Shown: positions 17,828 through 26,590 of the stretch, in pieces
Position numbering within the stretch: position 1 is the first letter of the stretch
How the letters are laid out: each line of letters begins with the position of its first letter
Source: Microcoleus sp. FACHB-831
GTDB lineage: Bacteria; Cyanobacteriota; Cyanobacteriia; Cyanobacteriales; FACHB-T130
DNA length: 64,000 nt
Direction: 5' to 3'
Assembly: GCF_014695585.1 (NCBI RefSeq)
Contig: NZ_JACJON010000068.1
Location: 62,001 to 126,000, forward strand
Notes under the pieces: model-generated
Databases searched by the model: none
What the model was told of the DNA's origin: nothing
The model's input: the letters and a program-made list of their open reading frames with translations, nothing else
Translations under genes and position numbers: made by a program

Positions 17828-19309
17828 ATGACCAATCAAAACAATCGCACTCAATGGGATTTCGGCAGATTTATCCAAACCCTTGCCTATTTCGAGGTTA
17901 TCCCCTTTTTCAACTGTTTGCAGAGGTTATTCCAAGGTCGCGCCAAGGATAATAAACATAGACCATTAGGAGATAAAAAAGTGGGAACGATACTGGTAGC
18001 GGGTGCGACAGGCGGAGTCGGTAAGCGCGTCGTGCGGCGACTTGTAGAGGGCGGTTACAAGGTGCGATCTCTCGTCCGAGATTCCCAGAGAGCAAAAGAA
18101 ATGCTGGGTGAAAATACTGAATTAGTCGAAGGTGATATTACCATCCCAGAGACTCTTACCGAGCAAGTATTTAAAGATGTCTCAGCCGTTGTATGCTGCA
18201 CGGGTACGCGAGTACAGCCTGTCGAGGGAGATACAGCAGACCGGGCTAAATATTATCAAGGTATCAAATTTTATATGCCTGAAGTTGTGGACGTTCCAGA
18301 GGTAGTGGAATATCAAGGCATTAAAAATCTCGTACAAGCTGCCGCCAAATATCTAAGCAAAGCTGATGAGAAGGTTGTATTTGATTTTACTAACCCATCT
18401 ACTGACATCAAAGAAACTTGGGGTGCTGTCGATGATGTAGTCATGGGTGGAGTGAGTCAAAGTGGCATTCAATTGGTGGAAGAAACTGCGCTATTTGCTG
18501 GGAACGTATCAATCCAAAACTCAGGCGGCTTTGCTTCAATTCGCACAAAAAACTTTGACACTCCTATTAATTTAACTGGTTATGAAGGTGTGGAATTGCG
18601 CGTCAGAGGAGACGGAAAGCGATACAAATTCTTTATCCGCACCCAAACGCAATGGGATGGAGTTGCTTACTCTTATTCCTTCGATACTCAGCCAAACACC
18701 TGGATTAATGTTCACGTTCCGTTCGCTGATTTAATACCCGTATTCCGCGCCAAAACTTTGCAAGATGGCGAACCTATAAATACCAGCCAAATTCGCTCGT
18801 TTCAGTTTATGTTGAGTAAATTTGAATACGACGGTGGCTTGAATCCGCATTTTTCGCCTGGTGGGTTCGCTTTGCAAATAGAATCGATTAAGGCTTATGG
18901 CGGTGCAAGTTTACCGCAGTTTGTAACTATAAGTTCTGCGGGTGTAACTCGTCCCGGTCGTCCTGGAATTAATTTAGAAGAAGAACCGCCAGCAGTAAGA
19001 ATGAACGACCAATTGGGGGGAATTTTAACTTGGAAGTTGCGGGGTGAGGATGCTGTGCGCGAAAGTGGACTGCATTACACGATTATTAGACCTTGTGCGC
19101 TGACTGAGGAAGCTGGCGGGAAGGCGTTAATATTCGAGCAAGGTGATAATATACGAGGAAAAGTAAGTAGGGAAGATATTGCCGAGTTGTGCGTGCAAGT
19201 GTTGGAACAACCCAAGGCTTGTAATTTAACTTTTGAGGTGAAAGAAGGCGACGGTGCTGGTGCAGATTTGGAGAATTTGTTGCTAGGTTTGCAACGCGAT
19301 CGCGCCTAA
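17828..19309 (+). CDS. NAD(P)-binding protein with embedded CIA30 domain
   Basis: A 493-residue protein. Residues about 55-130 begin an atypical short-chain dehydrogenase/NmrA-type Rossmann fold with VAGATGGVGKRVVRRL. The fold is interrupted at about 170-360 by a CIA30 (complex I intermediate-associated protein 30) beta-sandwich: FDFTNPSTDIKETWGAVDDVVMGGVSQ and VRGDGKRYKFFIRT. It then resumes (VTISSAGVTRPGRPG; YTIIRPCALTEE; REDIAELCVQVL). This architecture is standard in cyanobacteria and plant chloroplasts. CIA30 proteins aid assembly of respiratory complex I in mitochondria; an NDH-1 or photosystem assembly role here is inference. Transcribed away from the HAD gene. Confidence 0.88.
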   Translation: MTNQNNRTQWDFGRFIQTLAYFEVIPFFNCLQRLFQGRAKDNKHRPLGDKKVGTILVAGATGGVGKRVVRRLVEGGYKVRSLVRDSQRAKEMLGENTELVEGDITIPETLTEQVFKDVSAVVCCTGTRVQPVEGDTADRAKYYQGIKFYMPEVVDVPEVVEYQGIKNLVQAAAKYLSKADEKVVFDFTNPSTDIKETWGAVDDVVMGGVSQSGIQLVEETALFAGNVSIQNSGGFASIRTKNFDTPINLTGYEGVELRVRGDGKRYKFFIRTQTQWDGVAYSYSFDTQPNTWINVHVPFADLIPVFRAKTLQDGEPINTSQIRSFQFMLSKFEYDGGLNPHFSPGGFALQIESIKAYGGASLPQFVTISSAGVTRPGRPGINLEEEPPAVRMNDQLGGILTWKLRGEDAVRESGLHYTIIRPCALTEEAGGKALIFEQGDNIRGKVSREDIAELCVQVLEQPKACNLTFEVKEGDGAGADLENLLLGLQRDRA

Positions 19310-19312
19310 TAT

Positions 19313-19419
19313 CTCGTTCCCAGGTAGAACCTGGGAATGCCTTCTGGAGGTTCCCGCCTCCAGTCAAAAAAGAGGCGGAGCCTCTAGATCTGCGTTCCCA
19401 GGTTCTACCTGGGAACGAG
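19313..19419. repeat. 107-bp MITE-like element with perfect 25-bp terminal inverted repeats
   Basis: The ends 19313-19337 and 19395-19419 are exact reverse complements over 25 bases, each itself a GTTCCCAGG/CCTGGGAA hairpin. Two further hairpins (GGAGGTTCCCGCCTCC and AGAGGCGGAGCCTCT) lie inside. It contains no open frame. Related copies are at 25636-25756 and, as a partial single hairpin, at 29969-29992. It sits between convergent genes and could act as a bidirectional terminator. Confidence 0.85.
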
Positions 19420-19429
19420 AAAATAAAGA

Positions 19430-20092
19430 TTACAAAATACCCTCAAATGGCCCTAAAAAAGTTGGTTTGGGACGGGCAATTTTAACCTCCCACAGCGCTT
19501 TTACAGTTGCTAGCATTTCGCGCATTGTATATTTTCGCATCACCTCTTCTCCATACCACTCCCAATCGGGTGTACCCAAGCCAACTGAGTTTACACCTAA
19601 CTGATTGCAAGTATAAACAGCGCGTGGCAAATGAAATTTCTGGGTAATTAAAACCGCTTGACCTACGCCAAAAATTTCTTTAGCGCGATAGCAACTTTCG
19701 TAGGTGCTGAAACCAGCGTAGTCGAGGGTAATATCTTGAACAGGAACGCCGCGATCGCTCGCATACTTTTGCATCACAGCAACTTCGTTATAGTCGATGC
19801 GGCTGTTGTCGCCAGTCATCAAAAGTTTACTGACGCGACCTTGGTTGTATAAATCGACTGCTCCTTGCACGCGGTCGGCTAACATTGGTGTAGGTCTACC
19901 GTCTGGCAATATCCCCGCGCCAAAGACAATAGCAACGCGCTCAGTTGGGACATTTTCCGGGTTAGTATAGCGATCGCGCGAAGTCGCTGCACTCATATAG
20001 TAATTGGCCGCCAGTGGCGTTAGCGCAGTCCCCAACAGCAGCAATAGCAAAGTGATACGCCAGTTAGATAAAATCCATCTCCTCACGAGCAA
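19430..20092 (-). CDS. SanA/YdcF-like DUF218 membrane protein
   Basis: A 220-residue protein with one N-terminal membrane helix (about 11-30, WRITLLLLLLGTALTPLAANYYM) and a DUF218 domain. That domain holds VAIVFGAGILPDGRPTPMLADRV, LLMTGDNSR, YDEVAVM-like DYNEVAVMQKYA, STYES and LITQKFHLPRAVY. It closely matches E. coli SanA (vancomycin exclusion, envelope integrity). The start is TTG 20092 because a strong GGGAGGA lies seven bases upstream; a GTG two codons later is possible. The domain should face the periplasm. Confidence 0.87.
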   Translation of the reverse strand: MLVRRWILSNWRITLLLLLLGTALTPLAANYYMSAATSRDRYTNPENVPTERVAIVFGAGILPDGRPTPMLADRVQGAVDLYNQGRVSKLLMTGDNSRIDYNEVAVMQKYASDRGVPVQDITLDYAGFSTYESCYRAKEIFGVGQAVLITQKFHLPRAVYTCNQLGVNSVGLGTPDWEWYGEEVMRKYTMREMLATVKALWEVKIARPKPTFLGPFEGIL

Positions 20093-20244
20093 TTCACTAT
20101 CCTCCCTTGGTAATAATTATGTTGTAGTTAACTACGCTGGCAAGCGTCCACCCTACGGATTAATGTCAGATATTAACCGCAGATAAACGCAGATAATTAT
20201 TAGACTCATCTGCTCCTCGCGGCGTTCATCTGCGGTAAAAAAAA
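20093..20244. other. Intergenic stretch before the 106-bp array
   Basis: A short AT-rich spacer between the SanA-like gene and the tandem array; together with the array it makes about 520 bases without an independent gene. It holds only a short inverted pair around ATCTGCG/CGCAGAT. No gene is supported. Confidence 0.5.
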
Positions 20245-20646
20245 AGCCCCCCAGCTTGTTGGCGGGAGGCGTTCCAGGGTGCATCTACTAATCCTTTTAT
20301 TCCAGCAGATACATATCCTCATCCGGAGAATATTTAATTAAAAAACAAAAAGCCCCCCAGCTTGTTGGCGGGAGGCGTTCCAGGGTGCATCTACTAATCC
20401 TTTTATTCCAGCAGATACATATCCTCATCCGGAAAAGATTTAATTAAAAAACAAAAAGCCCCCCAGCTTGTTGGCGGGAGGCGTTCCAGGGTGCATCTAC
20501 TAATCCTTTTATTCCAGCAGATATATATCCTTATCCGGAAAAGATTTAATTAAAAAACAAAAAGCCCCCCAGCTTGTTGGCGGGAGGCGTTCCAGGGTGC
20601 ATCTACTAATCCTTTTATTCCAGCAGATATATATCCTCATCCGGAA
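20245..20646 (-). repeat. Tandem 106-bp array repeating the 3' end of the beta-CASP nuclease gene
   Basis: Terminator starts at 20245, 20351, 20457 and 20563 are spaced exactly 106 bases apart. On the minus strand each unit reads: last ~14 codons of the nuclease (LIxxFPDED[I/M]YLLE), stop TAA, core AGTAGATGCACCCTG, terminator (stem GCCTCCC/GGGGGGC) and a U-rich tract. The unit nearest the gene is the genuine 3' end; three extra copies follow. Differences are few (ATA/ATG and one C/T change), so the expansion is recent. There are no variable spacers, so it is not CRISPR. Confidence 0.93.
20553..20588 (-). terminator. Rho-independent terminator of the beta-CASP nuclease gene
   Basis: On the minus strand a seven-pair stem GCCTCCC/GGGGGGC (one U-G pair) closes a short loop at 20588-20564 and is followed by TTTTTGTTTTTT. 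It lies about 30 bases after the stop codon. The same structure recurs three more times in the downstream array. Confidence 0.85.
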
Positions 20647-23266
20647 AGTCTGAAATTAATTCGCTAATTTTTTGCGTGTTGGCATAAATTTCTTTGCGCT
20701 CAAATTCCGGACACAATCCGTGCGGATCTACTTTTAGCTCGTACAACGGACTTTCTTCGCCTTGACACTTGCCGTAAACAAAATACTCGCAGGCGGCGCA
20801 ACAATCTGCACCGGAAGCGATCGCCTCTTCTATCGCTATATACTTTTGCGAGAAGGGACTCAGCTTGAGATGAAATCCGTCCCACTTGGCTCTGAGTATG
20901 CCGTTGCTAGCCAATAACTCCCATCGCGGATCTGATTCCACCACCTCAGCCGGAATTCTCAACCATGCTCCCTCTACTTCAGCTTCTATACCCACCTCGA
21001 ACTCAGCAGGCAGAGAAATTTCGGCAACTCTTGTTTTGCTAATGTGTTCTGGCACATTCCCGAAGTCAATTGCCTCCCCAACCGAGGGGATGTGGACGTA
21101 GTATTTCTTTTGCAAGTCACCCGAACGCGCCAGTTCGTGCAAGGCGTCTGTTGAGCCGTGAATTAATATCAGGTGTTTGGGATTAACTCGATGAATGACT
21201 TGTGTTAAACCAACTTTATCTGCATGAGCGCTAAGATTAAATCGCCGTACTTGAGCGCGGACACTTATCTCTTTGCCATCTAATTCAACAGTGTCGCCAG
21301 TTTTGAGATTTTGCAGCAATCTACCGGGACTTTCTTCATCTGTATAGCCAGAAATGAAGATGGCGGCGTTTTCTCGTCCTAGCAACGCACTAGCATAATA
21401 TACAGATGGCCCTCCGGTGAGCATTCCGGAACTGGCGATAATTACGCTGGGTTTTGCCATCGCCAGAGGGCGTTCTCTGGGTGAGCCTATGGGGGTGACT
21501 GGTGTTGTGGATTTTTCATCAAAGAATGGTTCGCGATCGCTTTGTTGGACAAAGTTGCGGACGCTGCTAGGTAACAGTTCTAAATTATCGGAAAATACAT
21601 CTGTAACTGCTCTAACTAAGCCATCGACAAATACGGGAATTTTTAATTTGTGGAAGATGGCGCTAGTGCGAATTGCGAGTAAGATTTCTTGAGCGCGACC
21701 GAGTGCAAAAGCTGGAATTAAAACGTTACCGCCTTTGCCAATAACTTCGGCGATCGCGTTCATCAATGCTGTTTCTTGATTCTTCCGCGCTGGATGCGTA
21801 TCCGAACCATAGGTAGACTCGGTAATCAACATATCGGCTTCTGGAAGATCTGCCAGTCGCAATCCTTCAGTAGTGCGCGAGGAAGCGGTGTTGTAGTCGC
21901 CAGTATAGAGGAGCGATCGCTCTCCATATCTTAAATATATGCACGCCGCACCAACAATATGACCAGCATTAATAAATCTAACTTGTAAACCGGGAAGCGG
22001 TTCAAAGTCCTTTCCCACTGGTTGTGTTTCCAAGCGAAACAAGGTGCTGGACAAATCATCTTCATCAAACAATTCCGGCGAATCTTCGTTGCGTTGCTGC
22101 ACTTTCAAACAGTCTTGCAACATGACGTGAGCAATTTCCCTAGTCCCCGGAGTACAAATCATCCGCACGTGGGGATAACGACTGTGAAATACTGGAACTG
22201 CGCCTAAATGATCTTGGTGAGCGTGAGAGATCAGCAACAGATTAGGACGGTTTAGGTGGTCGAGTGCTGGTAAAGGATCGTAGCCTTTGGGACGAGTACC
22301 GCAATCCAATACTATTTCATAAGGGCCGATTAAAATTTGAAAGCAAGAAGCGCCGATTCCTCTAGCGGCTCCCAACGGTTTAACTATTAATCTTGTGTTT
22401 TGAATTTGGGATGTTGCATTATTGTCTGAATCGTCAGTTTCTTGCAATTCCAAATCTTCTGTAGTAAGCGATGCAATTGGATATTTATATACAGTAGCTT
22501 GTCGAGCTTGCCATCCTATTTGAACTCTAGCGCGATCGCCAGTGGATCGGCGTAAAGCTTCCCATTCCCAACCGTACCAACGCTTTTCTGGCTGTGAGAG
22601 TTCCCAGTCATCATAGCCCGTTTCTGCGGTTAGTGCCTGCTGCGCTATTAGCTTTGGTGCAACAGGATTTGGCAGTATTTTTTGTTCGGCGTCGTGCTTT
22701 GCAGCAGCGCCCGCGATCGCGTCATTTTTTAGAGACGTTGCGGGCAAATTTCCTACATCAATATTCGATTTATTTTTATCAATTTCCTCCACCTTAGAAA
22801 TACGCTGAATTTGCAACGTATCTCCTAGTCTAATTGCTGTAACTGATACCAAATCTCCTACTTTTGCGCTAATTCCTGGACTTAGAAGGGTAATTTTGAG
22901 AGGTTTCTCGCCCAATCTATTTATTTTAAACATAGCGCTGGTGTTGCGCTTGCCTAGTTGCACAACTCTTCCCACAAAATTACATTTATCCTCAACTTCC
23001 CTATCGGCGGGATTTGAGTTGCAATTAACGACATTTACCGTCGCTATTTGCCCTGTAGAGTCAGTATTGGGGATGAGATACCACAGCCCTACTTGTCCTG
23101 TGGGATATTGTTCGGCGAGTTTAGAAATCCGCAAGCGCGTTTCATCCCGGCACACAAGATACAGCGCTTCGCTGTCTTTTTCAATGAGTCCGGTGACAGT
23201 GAACTCAAAAGCCGTTGCTGGATCAAATTCAATAGACGCGGTTGCTGTTGTGCGATCGGGGTTCAT
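20615..23266 (-). CDS. Large metallo-beta-lactamase/beta-CASP nuclease (RNase J / CPSF73-like)
   Basis: An 883-residue protein. An N-terminal region of about 290 residues looks like OB-type or RNA-binding beta domains (FNFV-like CNFVGRVVQLGKRNTSAMF; ITLLSPGISAKVGDLV). The metallo-beta-lactamase core follows: HAHQDH near 355, AGHIVGAACI, YTGDYN, ITESTYG. The beta-CASP segment (PAFALGRAQEILL, IIASSGML, ISGYTDEESPG, NLSAHADK) and LILIHGS come next. The C-terminal ~80 residues hold a Cys cluster (CCAACEYF, GKC, GLCPEF) suggestive of a metal or Fe-S site. Zn-dependent RNA processing is expected of the family. Its last codons, stop and terminator are tandemly repeated downstream, which may matter for its own mRNA. 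Confidence 0.9.
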   Translation of the reverse strand: MNPDRTTATASIEFDPATAFEFTVTGLIEKDSEALYLVCRDETRLRISKLAEQYPTGQVGLWYLIPNTDSTGQIATVNVVNCNSNPADREVEDKCNFVGRVVQLGKRNTSAMFKINRLGEKPLKITLLSPGISAKVGDLVSVTAIRLGDTLQIQRISKVEEIDKNKSNIDVGNLPATSLKNDAIAGAAAKHDAEQKILPNPVAPKLIAQQALTAETGYDDWELSQPEKRWYGWEWEALRRSTGDRARVQIGWQARQATVYKYPIASLTTEDLELQETDDSDNNATSQIQNTRLIVKPLGAARGIGASCFQILIGPYEIVLDCGTRPKGYDPLPALDHLNRPNLLLISHAHQDHLGAVPVFHSRYPHVRMICTPGTREIAHVMLQDCLKVQQRNEDSPELFDEDDLSSTLFRLETQPVGKDFEPLPGLQVRFINAGHIVGAACIYLRYGERSLLYTGDYNTASSRTTEGLRLADLPEADMLITESTYGSDTHPARKNQETALMNAIAEVIGKGGNVLIPAFALGRAQEILLAIRTSAIFHKLKIPVFVDGLVRAVTDVFSDNLELLPSSVRNFVQQSDREPFFDEKSTTPVTPIGSPRERPLAMAKPSVIIASSGMLTGGPSVYYASALLGRENAAIFISGYTDEESPGRLLQNLKTGDTVELDGKEISVRAQVRRFNLSAHADKVGLTQVIHRVNPKHLILIHGSTDALHELARSGDLQKKYYVHIPSVGEAIDFGNVPEHISKTRVAEISLPAEFEVGIEAEVEGAWLRIPAEVVESDPRWELLASNGILRAKWDGFHLKLSPFSQKYIAIEEAIASGADCCAACEYFVYGKCQGEESPLYELKVDPHGLCPEFERKEIYANTQKISELISDFPDEDIYLLE

Positions 23267-23471
23267 GCTGAAAGTTTTTTGCCTTATGGCACAGACTATT
23301 TGCCTGTGAAGGAGGAGAGGTGTGTTTTTAGCCTATCAAAAAATTTCTATTGTGGTTTTTTCTACGTGGGTAATTAGTAAAGCTTGAAAGTTTAGGATTA
23401 TCAAGGCGCAGATAATAGCGATATTTCTCTGTAATTATCTGCGTTTATACAATCTTGGTAATGACAAGATG

Positions 23472-24158
23472 CTAATCTCGCCACAAGGCAATTCCACCTA
23501 ATAAGCCACTGACGTTGGGCACGATTTTAACATTAGGTGGTAGGTCTATTGTCACCTTTTTGGTATTGCCACCGCCGATGTAAAGATACTCGCAGTTAAA
23601 CAGTTTTTGAAGTTGCGCGATCGCTTTTCCTAAACGGCTGTTCCATCTTTTTTGGCCTATTTTGTCCAAGGCGGCGCGTCCGAGTTGTTCTTCATAGGTT
23701 TCCCCTTTGCGAAATGGATGGTGTCCGGCTTCCAAATTTGGCACGAGTTTGCCATCCACAAACAAACCGGAACCAAAGCCTGTTCCCAAAGTAATTGTTA
23801 ACTCAACACCCTTACCTGAAATTGCTCCCAAGCCTTGCATATCTGCATCGTTGATAACTCGCACAGGCTTACCCAATTTTTCAGATAGTGCGGTCGCCAG
23901 ATCGAAGTCTACCCATTCTGGAGTTAAATTTACTGCGGTTTTTATGACGCCATTAGTCACTACGCCAGGAAACCCAACCGATACGCGGTCAAACTCTCCC
24001 GTTCCGGCGGCTAAGGAGGCGATCGCGCCAATCACTGGCTCTGGTAATGCTGGTTGCGGTGTCTCTACGCGGCTTCTTTCGGTCAACGGCTTACCAGCTT
24101 CGTCCAAGACCATCACCTTGACGCCACTACCGCCAATGTCAACGGCTAAGGTGTGCAT
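23472..24158 (-). CDS. ppgK: Polyphosphate glucokinase (ROK family)
   Basis: A 228-residue ROK-type kinase. The phosphate-binding motif is DIGGSGVKVMV (7-17), the catalytic region is VINDADMQGLGA, the second phosphate motif is ITLGTGFGSGLFVDGKLVPNLEAGHHPF, and the end carries YIGGGNTKK. Length and motif spacing match polyphosphate/ATP-glucomannokinases (PpgK), which phosphorylate glucose using polyphosphate; use of polyphosphate is inferred from similarity. It stands alone, separated from the nuclease gene by about 205 bases. Confidence 0.88.
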   Translation of the reverse strand: MHTLAVDIGGSGVKVMVLDEAGKPLTERSRVETPQPALPEPVIGAIASLAAGTGEFDRVSVGFPGVVTNGVIKTAVNLTPEWVDFDLATALSEKLGKPVRVINDADMQGLGAISGKGVELTITLGTGFGSGLFVDGKLVPNLEAGHHPFRKGETYEEQLGRAALDKIGQKRWNSRLGKAIAQLQKLFNCEYLYIGGGNTKKVTIDLPPNVKIVPNVSGLLGGIALWRD

Positions 24159-24382
24159 AGATTTCTCTCCTTTAACTATTATGGTATTTGCGCGATCGCT
24201 TCCATGAATGAGGGTAAAGCACTGCTCGCCCTACTCCACTTTAAATTACCGAATCGTAACATTCTATATCTGTTGTTACATTCAAAAATGTTATTAATAT
24301 GGCGGACAAAACAAGACAGTTTATAAAGCCTTTGTTTTATAATAAACGAGTTTTTCTGGTAAATTCATGCCACAACTTATGC

Positions 24383-25510
24383 TTATTGTAGCAGGTGCAA
24401 TTCTTTGAGGGACTTTTCTAGAGCCGCAGTTTCCCAATCAACAGCCAACGACCAATGCACGGAAGGCTTTACGGTAACGTCATCAATCGTGTAGACATTT
24501 ACCATTCCCCACAGTACAACGTTGATATCTATTTGTCTAGTAATTGGTTGCACGTATTTCTTCAAATCGCCAGAATTAAGATTAATCGCGACATCAATGC
24601 GATGGTAATTGCCCACGTTTACCATTCCAAACATCTTGATATTAACGTGAGAATCTTCCTGCTGTTGAGCCTCTTGCATAGTTAAGGCTCCTACTTCAAC
24701 CATTGCTTCTCTGTGCCTGGGGTCAATCAAGTTATGTTTGTATTTTGATAACAACTGCAATAACATTGACTCTGACTGATTTTTCAGAATTAGAGTCAAA
24801 TCGCGTCCCAGTTTATCTGAGGAAGCGGTATCTGTGAGTAATGCGATCGCTTCATCTTTGAAACGCCCCTCTTCCGCACTGTTATATTTACTTCCCAACC
24901 TATTTAATCCAAATTTATCTAAGAGGTTATCAATCTTTAAAATTTGGTTTTGCCCAGCTTGCTTTAACATGGATCTAAGGCTGGCTCGAAATTCACCAAT
25001 TGGATTAAGCAACCACCAATATCTATGTATAGGAGAAAGTTTGTGCAGTTGATCGCCATTCTCCCAGCGAATTGCAATTTCCTGGCTTGTGAGAGTATAA
25101 AAGTCGAACCACCATGCGGAATAAGGAATGTGAATTAGAAGCTTACCTGAAGAAAATCTAAACAGCGACTTAATTTTATAATCAATGTATATTTCAATTT
25201 CGTGCAATTGGAAATAAGCTGTTTTCTGCCCTAAAACGCCTATATGAAAATCGCGGATAAAATCAGCAGCGGCGTCAAGTTGTTGGAGAATTTTATGTTT
25301 AATTTTATCTAAGGGTATATCCTTACCTAATTTTAAGGATATTTTGTAAATTTCTTCGAGCCGGGTACTTTCTTGGGGGGCGACTTGTCTCCGCTTTAAA
25401 GCTTCGTCTACTTGCTGTTGCTGCAAGTTGAGTAGTTGAGCAGCATATCCATCGAAGAACTGTCGCAGCTTATCCGAAGATTGGGTTGGAGGTTGTATAA
25501 ATGCGTTCAT
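24383..25510 (-). CDS. Conserved cyanobacterial hypothetical protein
   Basis: A 375-residue protein starting MNAFIQPPTQ; a GTG at 25555 would add 15 residues, and neither start has a convincing ribosome site. It appears mainly helical in its first two thirds (FDGYAAQLLNLQQQQVDEALKRR is coiled-coil-like), with aromatic clusters HIPYSAWWFDFYTL and HRYWWLLNPIGEF. The last ~90 residues are beta-rich and repeat a pattern (NIKMFGMVNVGNYHRIDVAINLNSGDLK and INVVLWGMVNVYTIDDV). No signal peptide or membrane segment is seen. I do not recognise the family. Confidence 0.75.
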   Translation of the reverse strand: MNAFIQPPTQSSDKLRQFFDGYAAQLLNLQQQQVDEALKRRQVAPQESTRLEEIYKISLKLGKDIPLDKIKHKILQQLDAAADFIRDFHIGVLGQKTAYFQLHEIEIYIDYKIKSLFRFSSGKLLIHIPYSAWWFDFYTLTSQEIAIRWENGDQLHKLSPIHRYWWLLNPIGEFRASLRSMLKQAGQNQILKIDNLLDKFGLNRLGSKYNSAEEGRFKDEAIALLTDTASSDKLGRDLTLILKNQSESMLLQLLSKYKHNLIDPRHREAMVEVGALTMQEAQQQEDSHVNIKMFGMVNVGNYHRIDVAINLNSGDLKKYVQPITRQIDINVVLWGMVNVYTIDDVTVKPSVHWSLAVDWETAALEKSLKELHLLQ

Positions 25511-25635
25511 AGCAGCGAATTTAGTAGAGATTAAATTATACTTTTCCTGAGACACGATCGATTATCCGGAGAAATTTGCTGGTTGGAAGAGATGCGATAA
25601 ATCGGCGTCTCTACAAGAGGCGGATTTCTCGTTTT

Positions 25636-25756
25636 CTCGTTCCCAGGTAGAACCTGGGAATGCTACGTTTGAGGCTCTGCCTCAAACGAGTGTCAACTTG
25701 AAGAGGGGGAGACATATCCTCACCGAAAACAGTTCCCAGGCGAGCCAGGGAACGAG
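25636..25756. repeat. 121-bp MITE-like element, imperfect terminal inverted repeats
   Basis: Ends CTCGTTCCCAGG (25636) and CCAGGGAACGAG (25756) are inverted and match the element at 19313-19419. The interior contains a separate perfect hairpin (CGTTTGAGGC...GCCTCAAACG). It lies just 3' of the menH gene. No coding capacity. Confidence 0.75.
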
Positions 25757-25773
25757 GTCAAATTGGCAAGAAA

Positions 25774-26562
25774 TTAACTAAAAAATTGTCTAATTTGCTT
25801 AACAAAAGCATTTACATCTTCAAAGTGGATATTATGACCGCAACTACTAATTATCTCTAAGCGTGCAGCTTCGCAAAGGCTAGCCATTTCGGTATTAATT
25901 GATATAAATTTATTATCATATTCACCAGCTAGCAAAAGTAGAGGATTCCCATTCTGCTTCAACTTATCCCACAGACAAGGCTGACAACCCGTGCTAAGAT
26001 TGCGGAGCGCTCTAGCCAACTCAAATGGATTGTTTTGTAATTTAGACTCTATTATGCGGTTAAATTCTGGATGCTTCTTTAGAGAAGCGAAAAGTGGTTG
26101 ATTATACCAATTGGCTAAAAATGATGATAAATCGCTTGTTTCTAGTTGACTTGCTAGTTTAAAATCGTGTTGAATTCGTGCATCGCGTTCCTGTTGGGTT
26201 TTCAAGCCGGGGGAAGCCGATTCAAGCACAATTTTAGGGAAACGTTCGGGAAAATTTAGGGCTAGATACAAAGCCAATCGTCCGCCCATCGAATAACCAA
26301 CTAAAAAACATCGTTCAATGTTTAAACTATCTAGCAAATCAACTAAGGCACGGGCAGTGTTGGGCATAGTATAAGATTCATCGCCACCTACAACCCTGGT
26401 TTTTCCATGTCCGGGAAGGTCAACTGCAAGACAATAAAATTGTTCAGATAATAATGATATAACTTGAGCAAAGTCAGCGCGATCGCCTAAAAATCCATGC
26501 AAGAATAAAATTATTTGCCGATCTCGACTACCGCTTAAAGAATAGTTAAATTTAATACTCAT
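25774..26562 (-). CDS. menH: 2-succinyl-6-hydroxy-2,4-cyclohexadiene-1-carboxylate synthase (MenH)
   Basis: A 262-residue alpha/beta hydrolase with the MenH pattern: FLHGFLGDRADF (20-31), DLPGHG (48-53), nucleophile Ser91 in GYSMGGR, ALNFPERFPKIVLESASPGL, acid Asp in AGEYDNKF, and His in SCGHNIHFED. The enzyme acts in phylloquinone (vitamin K1) synthesis in cyanobacteria. The other men genes are not nearby. It diverges from the SLH/WG gene, with only 28 bases between their starts. Confidence 0.88.
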   Translation of the reverse strand: MSIKFNYSLSGSRDRQIILFLHGFLGDRADFAQVISLLSEQFYCLAVDLPGHGKTRVVGGDESYTMPNTARALVDLLDSLNIERCFLVGYSMGGRLALYLALNFPERFPKIVLESASPGLKTQQERDARIQHDFKLASQLETSDLSSFLANWYNQPLFASLKKHPEFNRIIESKLQNNPFELARALRNLSTGCQPCLWDKLKQNGNPLLLLAGEYDNKFISINTEMASLCEAARLEIISSCGHNIHFEDVNAFVKQIRQFFS

Positions 26563-26590
26563 CTACTATCCTTAATAACAGAGTAAGAGC

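Noticed and set aside
20245..20646. Regular 106-bp repeats as a possible CRISPR array
   Set aside because: Whole units are identical including the would-be spacers, and each contains a gene end and a terminator.
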